64,000 bases of DNA, from positions 6,548,408-6,612,407 of the forward strand of contig OZ026842.1 of NCBI GenBank assembly GCA_964023205.1, read 5' to 3'. This DNA comes from Lutraria lutraria. Lineage: Eukaryota > Mollusca > Bivalvia > Venerida > Mactridae. Each line of letters opens with the position of its first letter. Position 1 is the stretch's first letter. Below, piece after piece: positions 22,954 through 36,500 of this stretch. The position numbers and the translations under genes were made by a program. The notes beneath the pieces are model-generated. The model was not told the DNA's origin. It saw only the letters and a list, made by a program, of their open reading frames with translations, and made no database searches.

Positions 22954-23185
22954 CACTTCAGTAAGAAGATTATGGTTATACCTAAAATAAAATGGTGACT
23001 GCAGAAAGATATATACGCAAGGAAGTAAATAAATGTAGTTAATATTTTAAAGGAATATGAGATTACTATGATCAATCAATAATTTATACAGTGAGATCTT
23101 TATCTAGAGGCAACAAGAACAATGCCTGTAAAAGCAACAGATCCCCCACTCTTTCATGTTGGCCTATATGAGTTATTTTATTAAT

Positions 23186-23514
23186 CTATAGTTAACTGCC
23201 CTTTCGAGAGCTATAGTCATTTCAGACCCGCCTAGAGAAAAGGGAGATAAGATAGAGGAGAACTGGTTATTTATGTCCCAAACCGTTTCGAATAATTTTT
23301 CTTGTTTTTTTATCACACCCAGTGAAACGCACTGTTTTCACTGATACATGCCTCGCCCGCTTCCTGTGATTTTCGTAAAACAGTACTTGACCCAGTAGTT
23401 GGGATCGGGATTCTAAAAAAAAGTATCACTGCAATATTGAAAGGCGGAGCCGAGAATCGAACCCACAACCTTTTGTCTAGTAGTCCAGCAAGTTACCACT
23501 AGACCACCGATCAC
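23186..23514 (-). repeat. tRNA-headed SINE C, complete copy in reverse orientation
   Basis: The minus strand begins GGTGGTCTAGTGGTAACTTG (box A) and has GGTTGTGGGTTCGATTCTC (box B), then a tail with GAACCAG... and GGGCGG-like segments shared with 30.4-31.1 and 54.7 kb. Confidence 0.7.
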
Positions 23515-23661
23515 ACCAAGCCATATAGAAACCACTGATGATGTTACCGATATCAATAAACAAAAACAAATTCACTAGAGAAAATATTTAATAACATTTT
23601 CATGATACATGTAAGAACATTTTTAAAACTACTTCATAGAAATATGATGGAAATCACATAA

Positions 23662-23667
23662 TTTATT
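23662..23667 (-). terminator. Candidate IFT81 polyadenylation signal
   Basis: The minus strand has AATAAA here, about 675 nt past the stop codon, and I saw no nearer exact hexamer. The interval 23668-24342 has no recognised repeat or ORF and would be the 3' UTR. Variant signals nearer the stop cannot be excluded. Confidence 0.3.
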
Positions 23668-24342
23668 TATGTCTACCCTATATTCATACAATGGACGGTA
23701 TAGTGATATAAAACAGACAACCTTAACATTTTCAGAACAGGTAAACAATAAGAGACAAACAAATTATTATTACAATAAATAAAATCATAGTCTTAGGAAT
23801 GTATTACAAATTAAACACTAATTCACTAATTTGAATCCTCAGCATTAAAAAGCAAAATTGTGTTATATTCAGTTGTATTTTTTTTTTGAATCAGGCATTT
23901 CATAAAATTTTGATATTCAACACTGAATGTCTTCAAAGTCTGTGCTCCTTAATTTTTTTTTCCGGCTAATCATCCAGAAGGACAACCAGCTTTGAATTTT
24001 AGCTAGTTTTACAGAAATTTCAACTTGTCCCGAGTTGATTTGTACAAGTAATTACGAGTGGGTGAGTTGATTTGTCGGGCCCTGATAGCTACTGGTAAAC
24101 ACTACAGCAACAGTTAAATAAGATCAAAGATTGTGGAGAAATGTATGCGATAGAATGTAGTCACAAATTATAAAAATTGTCAGTTAAGTTATCTGCTCCA
24201 AAGAAATAACAATCTTGTAGAGGAAGAAATAAGTACAGAATTCATAAAAAATCAAATAAATAATACATGTATTAAATTTTATCACAATACTTAAATGTTC
24301 AACAAACAGATCCTGGTCATGAGATAGTAATTGTATATAAGA

Positions 24343-24586
24343 CTACAAGACAAGTCTATCATCTTCAAGAACAGCCGGTGGTGCTTCCATGTAGTTATAG
24401 CCTTGTCCGCCATGTCCAAGTTGACGTTCTAGACACATCTGCTTACACTCCATCAATCGCTCGATATCACGCCACATCTTCATCTGTTGTAGCGCACCTT
24501 GCTGGTTCTCTCGGACACCTTTCTGTTGCTCACGTAGGCCTTTAGCTAGATTCTCCTGTTCCTGAATCTTACGTACATATTGCTCT
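24343..24586 (-). CDS. IFT81: IFT81 exon 14 (residues 598-678 and stop)
   Basis: Reads [20 protein letters not shown] then [40 protein letters not shown] and a tail ending VLEDDRLVL, then TAG at 24345-24343. Ends like human GEDRLIL. 244 nt. Confidence 0.96.
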
Positions 24587-27500
24587 CTGTAAATATAGAA
24601 TATTATCAAATACGAGGTTGTTTTTGATATCTTTTCTAACACTTCCCATTGGATAAAGTTGAGAGCCATCTCATTAAAGTAACTGACACATACATATAAT
24701 TTGTTTTGGAAAGAAATCAGTATTTTTCAAGATTATGGCGAATGCGTATTTGGGTGACACGAAACTGTTGCTATGTTATCATAAACTACCGGTTCCATTC
24801 CAAAACAAATTGTTTGTATTTAAAAAATTTATGCTAATTCACAGAAATTATCTATCCTAATGGTCTAGCAGTTCACATTTCCGCCCATAATTTTGTTAAT
24901 TTTCTTGACCCTAACCTGGGCATGGCATCAATTATTATTGCACTTTTGGTGTTTTTAGACTTTTGATTTGTCCAACTCATTGTACGCAAGTGTGTATGCC
25001 TAGGCACGCCCCTGACAATAGCTAAAGTTTTTCCTCAAAAACAAGCCAAGCTAAAAACTGAGATGATTTCAACGTACCTGTAATTCTTCTTCCTTGCTGA
25101 CATGTCATGTGAGGTGTATGACTTCATCTCTACATTGACTTTCTTCTCTTGATGTTTCATGATTCCACTCATACAATGAAGATAATGATACCTAGATTCT
25201 TCCTGAGTACATTCTTCATGTAACGCTCGAACCTAAAATTAACATAACCATCCATATAACAATCTCTCGACGACATAGGGATACTTCACTCAACATGTGG
25301 ATACAAAGTCATACATTGCAGTGTAAAATCTACTCCAAACCAAGAAACTATCGTGTCAAGAAAATTTCGCTTTTATGCACCCAGGCAACCTTATTTGAAA
25401 TATGTTATTCACATCTTGAATCGTAAACATGTAAAAAAACACTACCACATTGAATAAACAAACCATTGCAGCTTTGAAGACACTTTTCTTGTAGTGACTG
25501 ATTTTTGTGGTTTTATGACAAGAGTGGTTTGGGGCGTTTTACTCCTGCGGAAAAATCCTGACTGTGAAACTCGCTATCTTAAAGGGGCATACCCTACAAC
25601 TTGGTGCATCTAGAATCAAGGCAAAATGATGATAAATTAGAAGCTTGTAAAGAAAAAAGCCGACAAAGAAAGTTTCAGCCAAAAGTTCATCCAATTAAAA
25701 ATAAAATTACGAAAAATATTAGTTTCCATAAAAGATCGGAAACTCTTTGGAATTTGTTGTACAATTTTTGGGTGGAAGTGATTTATTATTCATAGCTATG
25801 ATTTTTGCGGCTAGTACCTAAACTAGTCATTTTATGACCCAAGTTCTTCTTGCAATTATCCATTATATATTGTTTTACATATAAATCTAACACATTTTTA
25901 CACTTTCACAGAATGTTTGTCAGTTGTAGGGTATGCCCCTTTAAATTGAGCAAAATAATTTCCTGATTTACAGTATTATTAGTTCCAACTTAATATTAAA
26001 ACAGACACATAAAGATCCATATTACATCCCCTTTCTATGGATACAAACACAGTCACAGACTCCTATCACTGGATTTTAAATCCTATCATTTATTTCTACT
26101 ACCAAATCCAATTTAATGCTAGAGTGTTTGATATATTCACAATTCCTGAATACAGACCAAGTACAGATAAACTGAGAAATTATTTATTATGAACTACAAG
26201 TACATCTGTTAGTAACTGTTCTTGTTTCTCATATTGATGTAATGTATTTTAGTTCATCAAAAATATGTGCTGATTCAATCCTGTGCAGTCAAACCTGTGA
26301 AAAAAGGCCACCCATGAGAATGACAAAATGCGGTCTTCAATGACAGGTGGTCTCAGTTAAGAGGTCATTTTGTTTTAATAATCCAAAGGTTTTGATTGAA
26401 TAACCTTTATTCACAGTTGGTCATTATAAATTCTGAGGTTATTTTCTTCTAAATATTCTGTAAGTTTTTTTTATTTAGAAATGGCCTTTAATTACAGGGT
26501 TGCTTTTATTAAGCAGTGGTTGCTAACACATGTTTGACGGTAAATGTTTTTTGCTATACAGTACAACCTCTCCAGAGCGGCCCTCTCTTGAGCAACAACC
26601 TCCCTTTAATAACAGCACAATTTTTTCCCTCTGCATGGTTTAACTTTTAATTTAACCTCTCTAGAGCAACAACCTCTCACCAACAACAACATAATCTTGC
26701 TACTACCCAAAGGGTGTTGTTTTGGAGAGGTTGCACTGTATATTATGTAACCACCAACCTCTTGTTCCAGTTTAGCCATATTAGATTCTAGACCAGCAGA
26801 TGCTGTATCATAAGCTTGTTTCTTTTCATTATATTCTATAGTTATCTCCTGCAAAACAAAAATAACCATCCAATAATGAAATAAAATAACTAATAATTTG
26901 CTATTAGGCACTATAATGACTGTGGGAACCTGTTTATTACTTATCAATAAGCCATGGTATTCAGATAATACAATTTGGATAATCAATGATTCTCTTACAC
27001 TGAAATATGTAGGGAAAAAATCGGGACCGAAAATTGATTTTTCACCAGGTTTTTGGATAATCCATTGTCAAATAATCGGGGGTTTACTTAACTTCCATTG
27101 TGCCGACATTGTTACTGTAGAAGTCAATATGTTGACAAAATAATTAGAATATCAAGAAATTCTTCAAGTACATAAACAATCACGGTCTTACCTGAGCTTG
27201 TTGTCTAAGTGGTCTAAGCTCCTTAATAATAGGGGCCAAAGCCCCTTTTTTCTCGGCGATACTCTTATTAAGGATTTTCACCATGTCTGAAATTTCTTCC
27301 AATGTTTGACCCTTTGTGTGATCCAAGTTGCTCTTCTTTGATGAGACCTTCTCTAGGTTCTCCTGTGTCTGTCTGTATCCACCTACACCATGTTTACTCT
27401 CAAGTGCAGACTGAAATCCATTTTATTACATGATGAAGACATAAAATATCATGGCTAAAAGTTTCAGGTTTTTAAGGGTTGGAAAGGTCATGGCAAGGTT

Positions 27501-30500
27501 GGTAATTTCGCTTTTTGTTATTGTGATTTTCACGCCAAATTTTTTTCCGTTTTTTTTATTTTCCAAACTTTTACTCCGGAATATTAATTACTAGCATGTA
27601 GAAATTATCATAGCATGCAGAGTTTGCACTAACCCGCTAGCCCAGAGATTTGTATTCTGACATATTCTGACTCAAAATTGTGTAATTGGGCTAGTGTCTA
27701 AATTGTTTATTTAACTTAAAAAGAACATAATGAACATTTAGCTCCAAGTTGTAAATGATATTAGTCAATTCAATAAAATTAAGAGTGTATCAAATAAAAA
27801 CTAAAAGCTCAGATGTGTAGAAATGTAATCTTAAAAAAGACAGACTTGGGCTGCAGCCCTGGTCCAGTGGTTGATGCGATGGACTTGAAACCCAGTGAAG
27901 TGAGTTTGAATCCTAATTTGCAGCAGGTCATACCCTTCTTTGAAAATTTGTCAAAAATTTTGATTCCGACCTATGTAAAGAAGTTAGCGTCTCCTTTTTG
28001 AAGTGTTAGTTAGAACAAGATAGAATACAGTCCAGGGAACGAACTGGTCACCGATATATCGTTGAGATACGGCATTAAACCCACGGAAAGAAATGAAAAA
28101 CACCGACCAATGTCAATTACACTACTCACCAACTGTTGATCAATATTCTCATCTCTTTGACGTAGAATCTCTTCAGTTCTAGATAATACACCAACTTCAG
28201 CTTTTAGTTCAGCGAGTTCAGATCGTTTCTTCTTGTATATAGTACTCTTACTTCGTAATTTGTTAACGTATCGTTTGAACTACAAACAAAAGTTTACAGT
28301 GGATGAGGTCCAATAAAATAAGACAGTTCAGACACTAAACTATAAGTAATAAATACCAAAAGCAAGGATTTGTTTGGTAATTGATCAAAGGGAAAAAAAA
28401 TATCCATGGCCTGGAATAATGTTTTAAAGGCAAAAAAACAGAAAGCTTTATAAAATAGAACAATGAAGGACAGATACAAGCACTGGTGATAATACTGGCA
28501 GTCAGCATACACTGATACATAAATATCACATTTCTGCCATACTCTTAAATGAAAATTTAAGAAAAAATGTAGATTTTCTTCCATAAGTGAAGAAGTTGTC
28601 AGCTTCTTGTAGAAGGGTGGAATACAGTCCAATTAAAACTGCTCAGGTCACTGCCTGCTGTAATTAGCTGAAAAACTGTTGAAAAACGGCTTTTAACCGA
28701 ATGAAACAAATTATTCTTTAATTTAACACCCAAGTCGAGGGTTCAGCGCAACAGTGTTGTAACTCATATTGAAATAAGAACAAGTTACAACAGTTTTGCG
28801 CTGAGCCCTCGAAGTATCTTCTGCACATGTGTTTACCTCATCTCCCTTCAGGACCTCTCCACCACCGGAAGCTTGTTTAGCTAGATCTCTCTTCTCGTCT
28901 ACTTCATTCATTAATCTAGAATACTCATCTCTAGTTTCACGTAGAGACTCGGCAGCATTCTCTTTTTTATGAGCAATAATAGCAGCCTGAAAGAATAAGG
29001 TAACATGTTCGTCAAATTATAAGAAAACCAAAATCAACTACCACCTTGATGTTTTTACCACCCCTTTATAACGAGCACTTATTTCAGACTGGTTTTCAAC
29101 ATTTCCTCTTATTTTTCAACCTGATATTGAGGCAATCTTAATACTAGAGCTGTCACAGAGGTGACTAATACCCCCGCCGCCACCTTGACACTAAGAAAGT
29201 GATAGTACACTATACGGCTATGTTCAAGGGCACATAACTCTGCAATGAGTGGATCACTGGGCATGAAAATTGTGTCTTGCACATGTACATTTAATATTGA
29301 TAATATATTTCAAGTTTCAATTCAATCCTCTGAAAAATGTGGAAGTAGTTTGCTCCACACACTAAGAGTGCCATTCTACACTATACAGATATGTTCAAGG
29401 GCACATAACTCTAGAATGAGTGAATCGCTGGGCATGAAAATTGTGTCTTGCACAAGTACACTTCATGGTGATAACATATTTCAAGTTTCAATTCAATGCC
29501 TTGAAAAATGTGGAAGTAGTTCGCTCCACAAAATTTTGATATTTTATGCGGACGGACCAACGACTGACCAACCGACAGAGTGACTCCAATATACCCCCTC
29601 TCAAACTTCGTTTGCGGGGGAATACTAAAGAAGGGGGGGAGACCATTACTTGCAAATCCATGTATGTATTAAGTCCTTGGTTATAGAAATATAATCTACC
29701 TGTTGTCTGAACAGAGATAATTTATCATCCATTGGTTCACCGCTCCTCATTCTTTTCTCTACTAGCTGATTAATCTCTGTGTTCAAATCTTGTATCTAAA
29801 ATAAAATCATATAAGAATAATATATAAACGCAAATTATTATTGAACCGCTGATATTAAAATAGGACAAATGTATACTTTTACAATTCTCAGACTTGATAA
29901 TTTATTTAATTAAATTCCACGTTACCACAATAAATCCCAAATGTAGGAAACATTTGAGACAAAAAAAATAACACCATAGTTGTAAATTATCAAATTAAAT
30001 CATAAAAGTGAACAAAATGCAAAATAAAGAAATCAAACTTTTAAACAAGAGCTTTGTCACAGAAGTGACTAAGCGACCTTAACCACTCGATCATGGAGGC
30101 AAATCTTCAATAGACCAAACAGAAAATTTGTAAGCTATGGGCTATGGGCTTGTGGGAGGACTTCTATACCTGGTTCTGTAAGACTTCTAAATCAGTCTGA
30201 CCCATGGCCGGTTCAGCAACAACTTTCTGAAGATCTGTCACAGTCTTCTTCTTTGATTCAATGTCTTTAGGTAACCTTTCCTTCACAATATAACTGTTAG
30301 CTCGACTTTCTTCCTCTAGTCTTTGCAGTAATCCTAAGATGGAAATAAATTAACAATTACGAGAAATATATTTGATTTGTTTATATGTCGTTTACCAGCC
30401 AATTGGTTAGCTATGGCTATTTCAGAGTCACCCCTGAAAGGTGGGGAGAGAAGATACAGATTATCCAGGCATTTTATCCTACACTTATTTTAAATAGTTT

Positions 30501-33500
30501 TTCCTGGTTCTTTATTGTGCTTTGAACTTTAGCTTAAAGGGGCATACCCTATAACTTGGTGCATCTAGAATCAAGGCAAAATGATGATAAATAAGAAAGC
30601 TTGTAAAGAAAAAAGCCGACGAAGAAAGTTTCAGCCAAAAATTCATCCAATTAAAAATAAAATCACAAAAAATATTAGTTTCCATAAAAGATCAGAAACT
30701 CTTTGGAATTTGTTGTACAATTTTTGGGTGGAAGTGATTTATTATTCATAGCTATGATTTTTGCGGCTAGTACCTTAACTAGTCATTTTATGACTCAAGT
30801 TCTTCTTGCAATTATCCATTATATATTGTTTTACATATACATCTGACACATTTTTACACTTTCACAGAATGTTTGTCAGTTGTAGGGTATGCCCCTTTAA
30901 GCAAGTCATATATATAAAGTATCACCTTGTTCTTTATTCACGCCTCATCCATTTCCCTGTGCTTTTCTAAACATGGTACAGGGCTTGGGTAGTTGAAATT
31001 GGAAGATATATTATGGAGGAGCCGTGAATCAAACTTACAACCTTTTGACTAGTGGGGACACCGAAAATAAAATCGAGCCAAGATTCAAACCCACAACTTT
31101 TCCATTAATGGTCTGGCACGTTACCACCAGACCAATGATCCCCACTGGAGGCCTCTAATCTGTACCTACCTTCAGGCGTAGCTCCCACACTGGCTTGACG
31201 AGTATCGTGAAGTTGTTGTTGTAGACGTTTCATTCTGTGTTCTGAATGTTGGATCTGTAAAAATATACACATAAGGACTAATTAAAAATAAAAATTTTTA
31301 TTTGTCGCTTCCGACAGACCCACCAAAAAAAATCTGCCAGTCCAAAAATTGACTTAAAAAAATCTATTCTTTCCATATTTTAAATATATTTCATTTGTGA
31401 ATTTAAAACAAATGCATATATTTGGATGTCAAAAAATTTTTTTTACTACCTACCGACCTAAGCCAAAAAGTATGGGTTGGAAGTGGCAAACAAACAACTT
31501 TTTAAGGGTCGTCAAACAATCATCATCTATTTCTTATTCTGTTCAGAGATTAGAGTCTTGTATTCATCAATTTAGCCTGATAAGTCAATTATCCCATGAT
31601 CTCATTAAATCATTTAACCATTTCTTAGTAAGCCTCTATGGAACTTTAATGATATAACTATATTCACATGGGTGCATATTTGCAAAAAAAACACCCTGAA
31701 ACATGAGCAAGTAAGGGACCCCGGGGACTGAAGCTCCTGAACATATGCATTATTTTGCTAAATTGGTGCTAAGAGGCCGATAATGACCCCTGGGGACTTC
31801 GTAAAACAGGAAATATGGATTAAACTGGAAGTCTTGCACCCTTGTATTCTTACCAGAGTCAGCTGTTCTTGTCTTTGCTCTGCTAATTTCTTTTCTTTGT
31901 CTCGCTCTAATCTCAAATTTTTAGCCACGTTCATCATAGTGTTAGCATTAGGATGTTGTTCAACCTTAGTGAAATAAAGAAATAAATCAAATATCATTTT
32001 ACAAAATTCAGTCATTCTATACATTCAAGTAAAGTGGTAATGCATTAAACACATTTTATTGTTTTTTTGGGGGGTTCAATGCCGTTTTTCAAAACATTTT
32101 TAGTTATATACGGTGGCAGATTTATCTAACAAGTTTTCCTGGATGGTATTCTAACCAGTACTAACTTACCCTTCCACAGGGAACTGCCAACTTCTCCACA
32201 TGTGGAGGAAACACAACATAGCTGTCAAATTTTCACGAAATGGTATAACCTGCCACGAGCGGGAATGGAACCCGGATCGCCGTGTTAAAATCCAGCACAC
32301 TAACCACTTGACCATGACCATGGCTCAGATTCACTTTAAGTGTTTTACTCCCAACAATTCTTCACAATTATTAAGGAGCATTTACTGATTAAAAATATGG
32401 GTTCTGATGCATGGTTTGTAAGACAGTCAAACCTGTGTTTGAGGCCGACTCCAGATTAAAGCCACCCTATTTTATGAATAAAGGTCAATCTGTTGAAAAA
32501 GTTGTTGATTTTTTAGAACAAAATGACTGTCAATGCCAAATTTATCAATCAAAACTTAATTCTTATCCACACAACATACATATATACATTAATTATTGCA
32601 TTACGAATTCAGATAAGAATATTGAGACACTGAATTAGTCACATCTTTTTACAGATACTGACATTACTTCTGATTTCAGGAATACCACAGCTAGTACCTT
32701 TCTTTTTAATCTTTCAACACGTTTAATCAGTTGTTCTTTTTCATCTTCCATATTAGAGATATCTTTTCTGATCTCTCCAGTGTTATAACCAGAATTCTTC
32801 AGATTCTCAGCTTGCTTATGTAACTCCTTAAAATTCTCTATCAGCTCTTCATACTATGAATACAAAACAACAAAACATAGATAAATGTACACTACATATT
32901 TCGAGGGTTCAACGCAACAGTGTCGTAACTCATATCGTAATAAGAACAAGTTACGACAGTGTTGCGCTGAGCCTTCGATAAACAGTTCAACCTCTCCAGA
33001 GCGGCCCTCTCTTTTTTTTTCCCGCTGCACAATTTAACTATTAATTCAACCTCTCTAAAGCAACAACCTCTCAACAACAACATAATTTTGCGACTCCCAA
33101 AGGGTTTTGCTTTGGAGTTGTTGTACATGTACTGTATTCAGAATAGCGTACATGTTAATAATGGGACTTTCATTTGACCCTTAAAGGGGCATGCCAAGGA
33201 ACTGCTGTGTTTTTTTTTCGTACACCAAAAATGTGTTTGTCACTTGTAAAACCAATTATTACCGAAAAGTCAAAGAAGAATGTTCGTTGAAAAATAACCC
33301 TATAACGCGCACGCCGGTATTTATATGTCGGTTTGAATAAAAGGCTGTAAGCCTTTTATTGATGACAATGATATTTCCGATAGGTCTGAGAGTTTCACTT
33401 AGCATGTGCGATGCCTTTCAAGTGAACATAACACGAGCAATACTTACCATTTCAGTTTGTTGACATTTTTCCGCGATGTTTTCGGTTTTGACAGATACCG

Positions 33501-36500
33501 AAAGGGTCGAGTTGTGAAAAAATGACAAAAAATTTCTGAGGCCGAAATTGGCAGGTTTGGTAAATCTTGAAATGTGTATTTTGAGTAAACTAGCAGGATA
33601 TTTTGTAAAAATTTTACAGGGCTTTCATTAATTGATTTGGGCATTAAAATGATACCAATTTGATTGCTATTCGAGACGCTTCAGTTCCAGGGCATGTCCC
33701 TTTAAAAAGTCATTTTGACTCTCAAAATTAGCAAAATATAGATTCTGGCTCTCAAGTAATTTTACATTACTTCCGCACTCAGAGGACTCTTTAAATTATC
33801 ATACACAGCATGCTTTATCCAGTGGGCAGAGCTTTACAGTAATCGGTTTGAACTATAGCTCAGTATGCATTATAACTCCCGTGTGGGATTTGAATCCACA
33901 GTGATGAGGGCTTGTCAGAGACTACAGCTGTTCGACCATTGCCGTACATATGTAACATAACAAATCAAAAGTACCCAGGGATTTTTTGGGGGCGATTTTT
34001 TAGCCGAAATTCGGTCATATTCCCAATGGAAAATAGTATCTTTTTTCCCCAATTCACAGACAAAATTTCCCAATCATTATAAATAATTTTAGAAGTTCAT
34101 TAACATCACTATCGGTAGTAAATACCTTATTCTGCTACTGTTCTATGGGAGAATAAGTAGAATATGTTGAACATTGCAAAAATGTTAGTTATACATTTTT
34201 CCCAATTTTAATTAAAACACTGCGAAAATTCCCAATCCCAAGGGTATGGGTCATATTCCCAAAATACCGAGAAAAAACCCTGGTACCTGTTGATAGAGAT
34301 CGACGACTTGTTCCTCTTGTTTGATTTCTTGTGGAACTTCTACTTTCACGAGATACTTGGCGAGGTATGCTCGCTTCTGTAAGCCTGGTATATTCCTTAA
34401 CATCCATTCCATGATATGATACACAACTGGCTTGTCTCCCTGGACCAAACCTGTTCTGAATGCACTCCTGTACAAAAATAGATTAAAATTTAAATAATAA
34501 TAAAGAAAATACAACACAGCTTTGTGTGAAACAGAATTCTTCTGAAACAATATTGACCCTTCACTGGCTGACAAGTTTATCATAATTTTATGATCGCAAT
34601 GATTCATCTGATAAACTAAACTTTGCTATCCAGTTCAGCATTTATCAAACTGTATTATAACAACTCATTGAATAAAACAGACTAAATGTATTATAACATG
34701 TCTTAAAATCATCAATAGAAATTAAATTAGGCATCTTAATACTTATTAGCGGTATCAAAAAATAACAGAATTTTCACTTTCAAAATTTTCAATTTCAGTT
34801 TCCACTTATCAAGTGGATAATTTCAATGATCTATCTATAACGGGGCATAATAAAATCATAAATTTAATAACTCATTTGTAATAAATACTCCGATGAAAAA
34901 AAAATGCATGAGATAAAAAAAAGAGTAAAAATAACTTAAACTAGCCAAGTATATGTAACAGACAGGTAAACATAAATAATACTCTTGAATTGCACTAGCT
35001 CATTTACACACACACACTCTAAATTTATTTATCATATATCTATTTATGAAACAAAATCATAGAGTAAAGCTTCACAGAGATTGTTATAAATTTTGATACA
35101 TAGGTACATGTACTGTTAGAGACATTCATTATTTTGAACAATACATATTTTGTTTTATTAACATCACAGAATCTCAATCAAGAAAATGAAAAAGTTTTTT
35201 ATACATTGAAAATCACAGGAACATAGACATTGGCAGCTGATCTATGGGAACCAAATGATAGCGGTATGAGGGTAGTTACAAGATTGATAGCTGCCCCTTT
35301 TTTAATGTTTTGGGGGACATGTATCAGGTCCCTTTGATAGCAGAAATTTGAGTTATGAAACACAAATTGGGGAAATTGAAATTGAAGACTAACATCTTTC
35401 TTTAGGTAGCTTCATGAATGCTTTTTTAATCATGGGGAAATTTTTCTCTCAGTGGGGAGAAATATATACTTTTTTACTTGGGGAACAGGGCCGAATGCCT
35501 GGCTCAAAAATGGCATAAAAAGGGCATAGAAAAGTAAAAAGAAATAAAAAAAAGAGAAGAAGGTAGTGTGTGCAATATTTGAACATAAAATATTAACAAA
35601 AGGAGAGATGTTTATAATAACCATCAGGTGAGCAAATCCAAGTTGATTTTAGGGGAAAACAAGCATAAAAATATTATCAAAATGACATTAGGAATCAACA
35701 TGGTGTCCTGGGTCCGTATTCACAAAGTATCTTAAGTAATTTTTTAACTTAAGTGATATTTTCCCTTAAATTCAACGTTTTCCTTAACTCATTTGTACTA
35801 ATATAAAGGAGGAAATCACAATAATATGATTTTATCTTTGTTCTAAACATGCCAATTATGAAAATGATAATTCATTTTCACACTTTTGATGACTGGTTTA
35901 CAAAGTTTTACCATGAAAAAAAAATATACTTAAGTAAAAATTTCGACTTAAGTTAAAGAAAATCTTAAGATGCTTTGTGAATACGGACCCAGATAAACAA
36001 AATGTAATGTAAATAGTGTACTGTTAGTCAAGAAGTTTTAATAAAACACAACTGAAAGCTGAAAGTGAAGCAAAACGGTGACACACAAGGCTAAGTTAGG
36101 CCAAAAAAAAAAAAATGTTTGTTTCAGGTTACCAGATGTAACAAAATTTTTCCCTGGACCTTGGCCTAATTATAAGGCCTAAGGAACATGTACATCCACA
36201 GCCTCTCTTTTTTAACTTTCGGCTTGCTTTCAAGAATAAAAAAAAAAGTTCCCTAACTCTTACCCTATTCTTAATGAGTCAGGGCCTTTTTTCCAAAAAT
36301 TGGGAAGGGGCCTTAGCCTTTCATTTTGGAAAATTCAAGCACGATATTTGGTCAAATTTTGAGAAGGTTAGGCAACTGAGTTAGAATAGCATTGTATTTT
36401 TTGGACTTTCTTGCCTCAAATTGGGAAAAAACAGCCTTTTTGCAATTGGGAAGTCACCGAATTTCGGCCTCTGTTATAGAAGGAAAAAAGGCCCTGTGAG

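Noticed and set aside
24343..24669. Reading IFT81 exon 14 as a stand-alone 108-codon gene starting at 24669
   Set aside because: The first 27 or so codons are intron; the acceptor at 24588-24587 and the family alignment show that it is a terminal exon.
28723..28911. 62-codon frame combining IFT81 exon 9 with the foldback element (possible exonisation)
   Set aside because: A consensus donor (GAG|GTAAAC) and the in-frame continuation FKRYVNKL in exon 10 show that the foldback part is intron.
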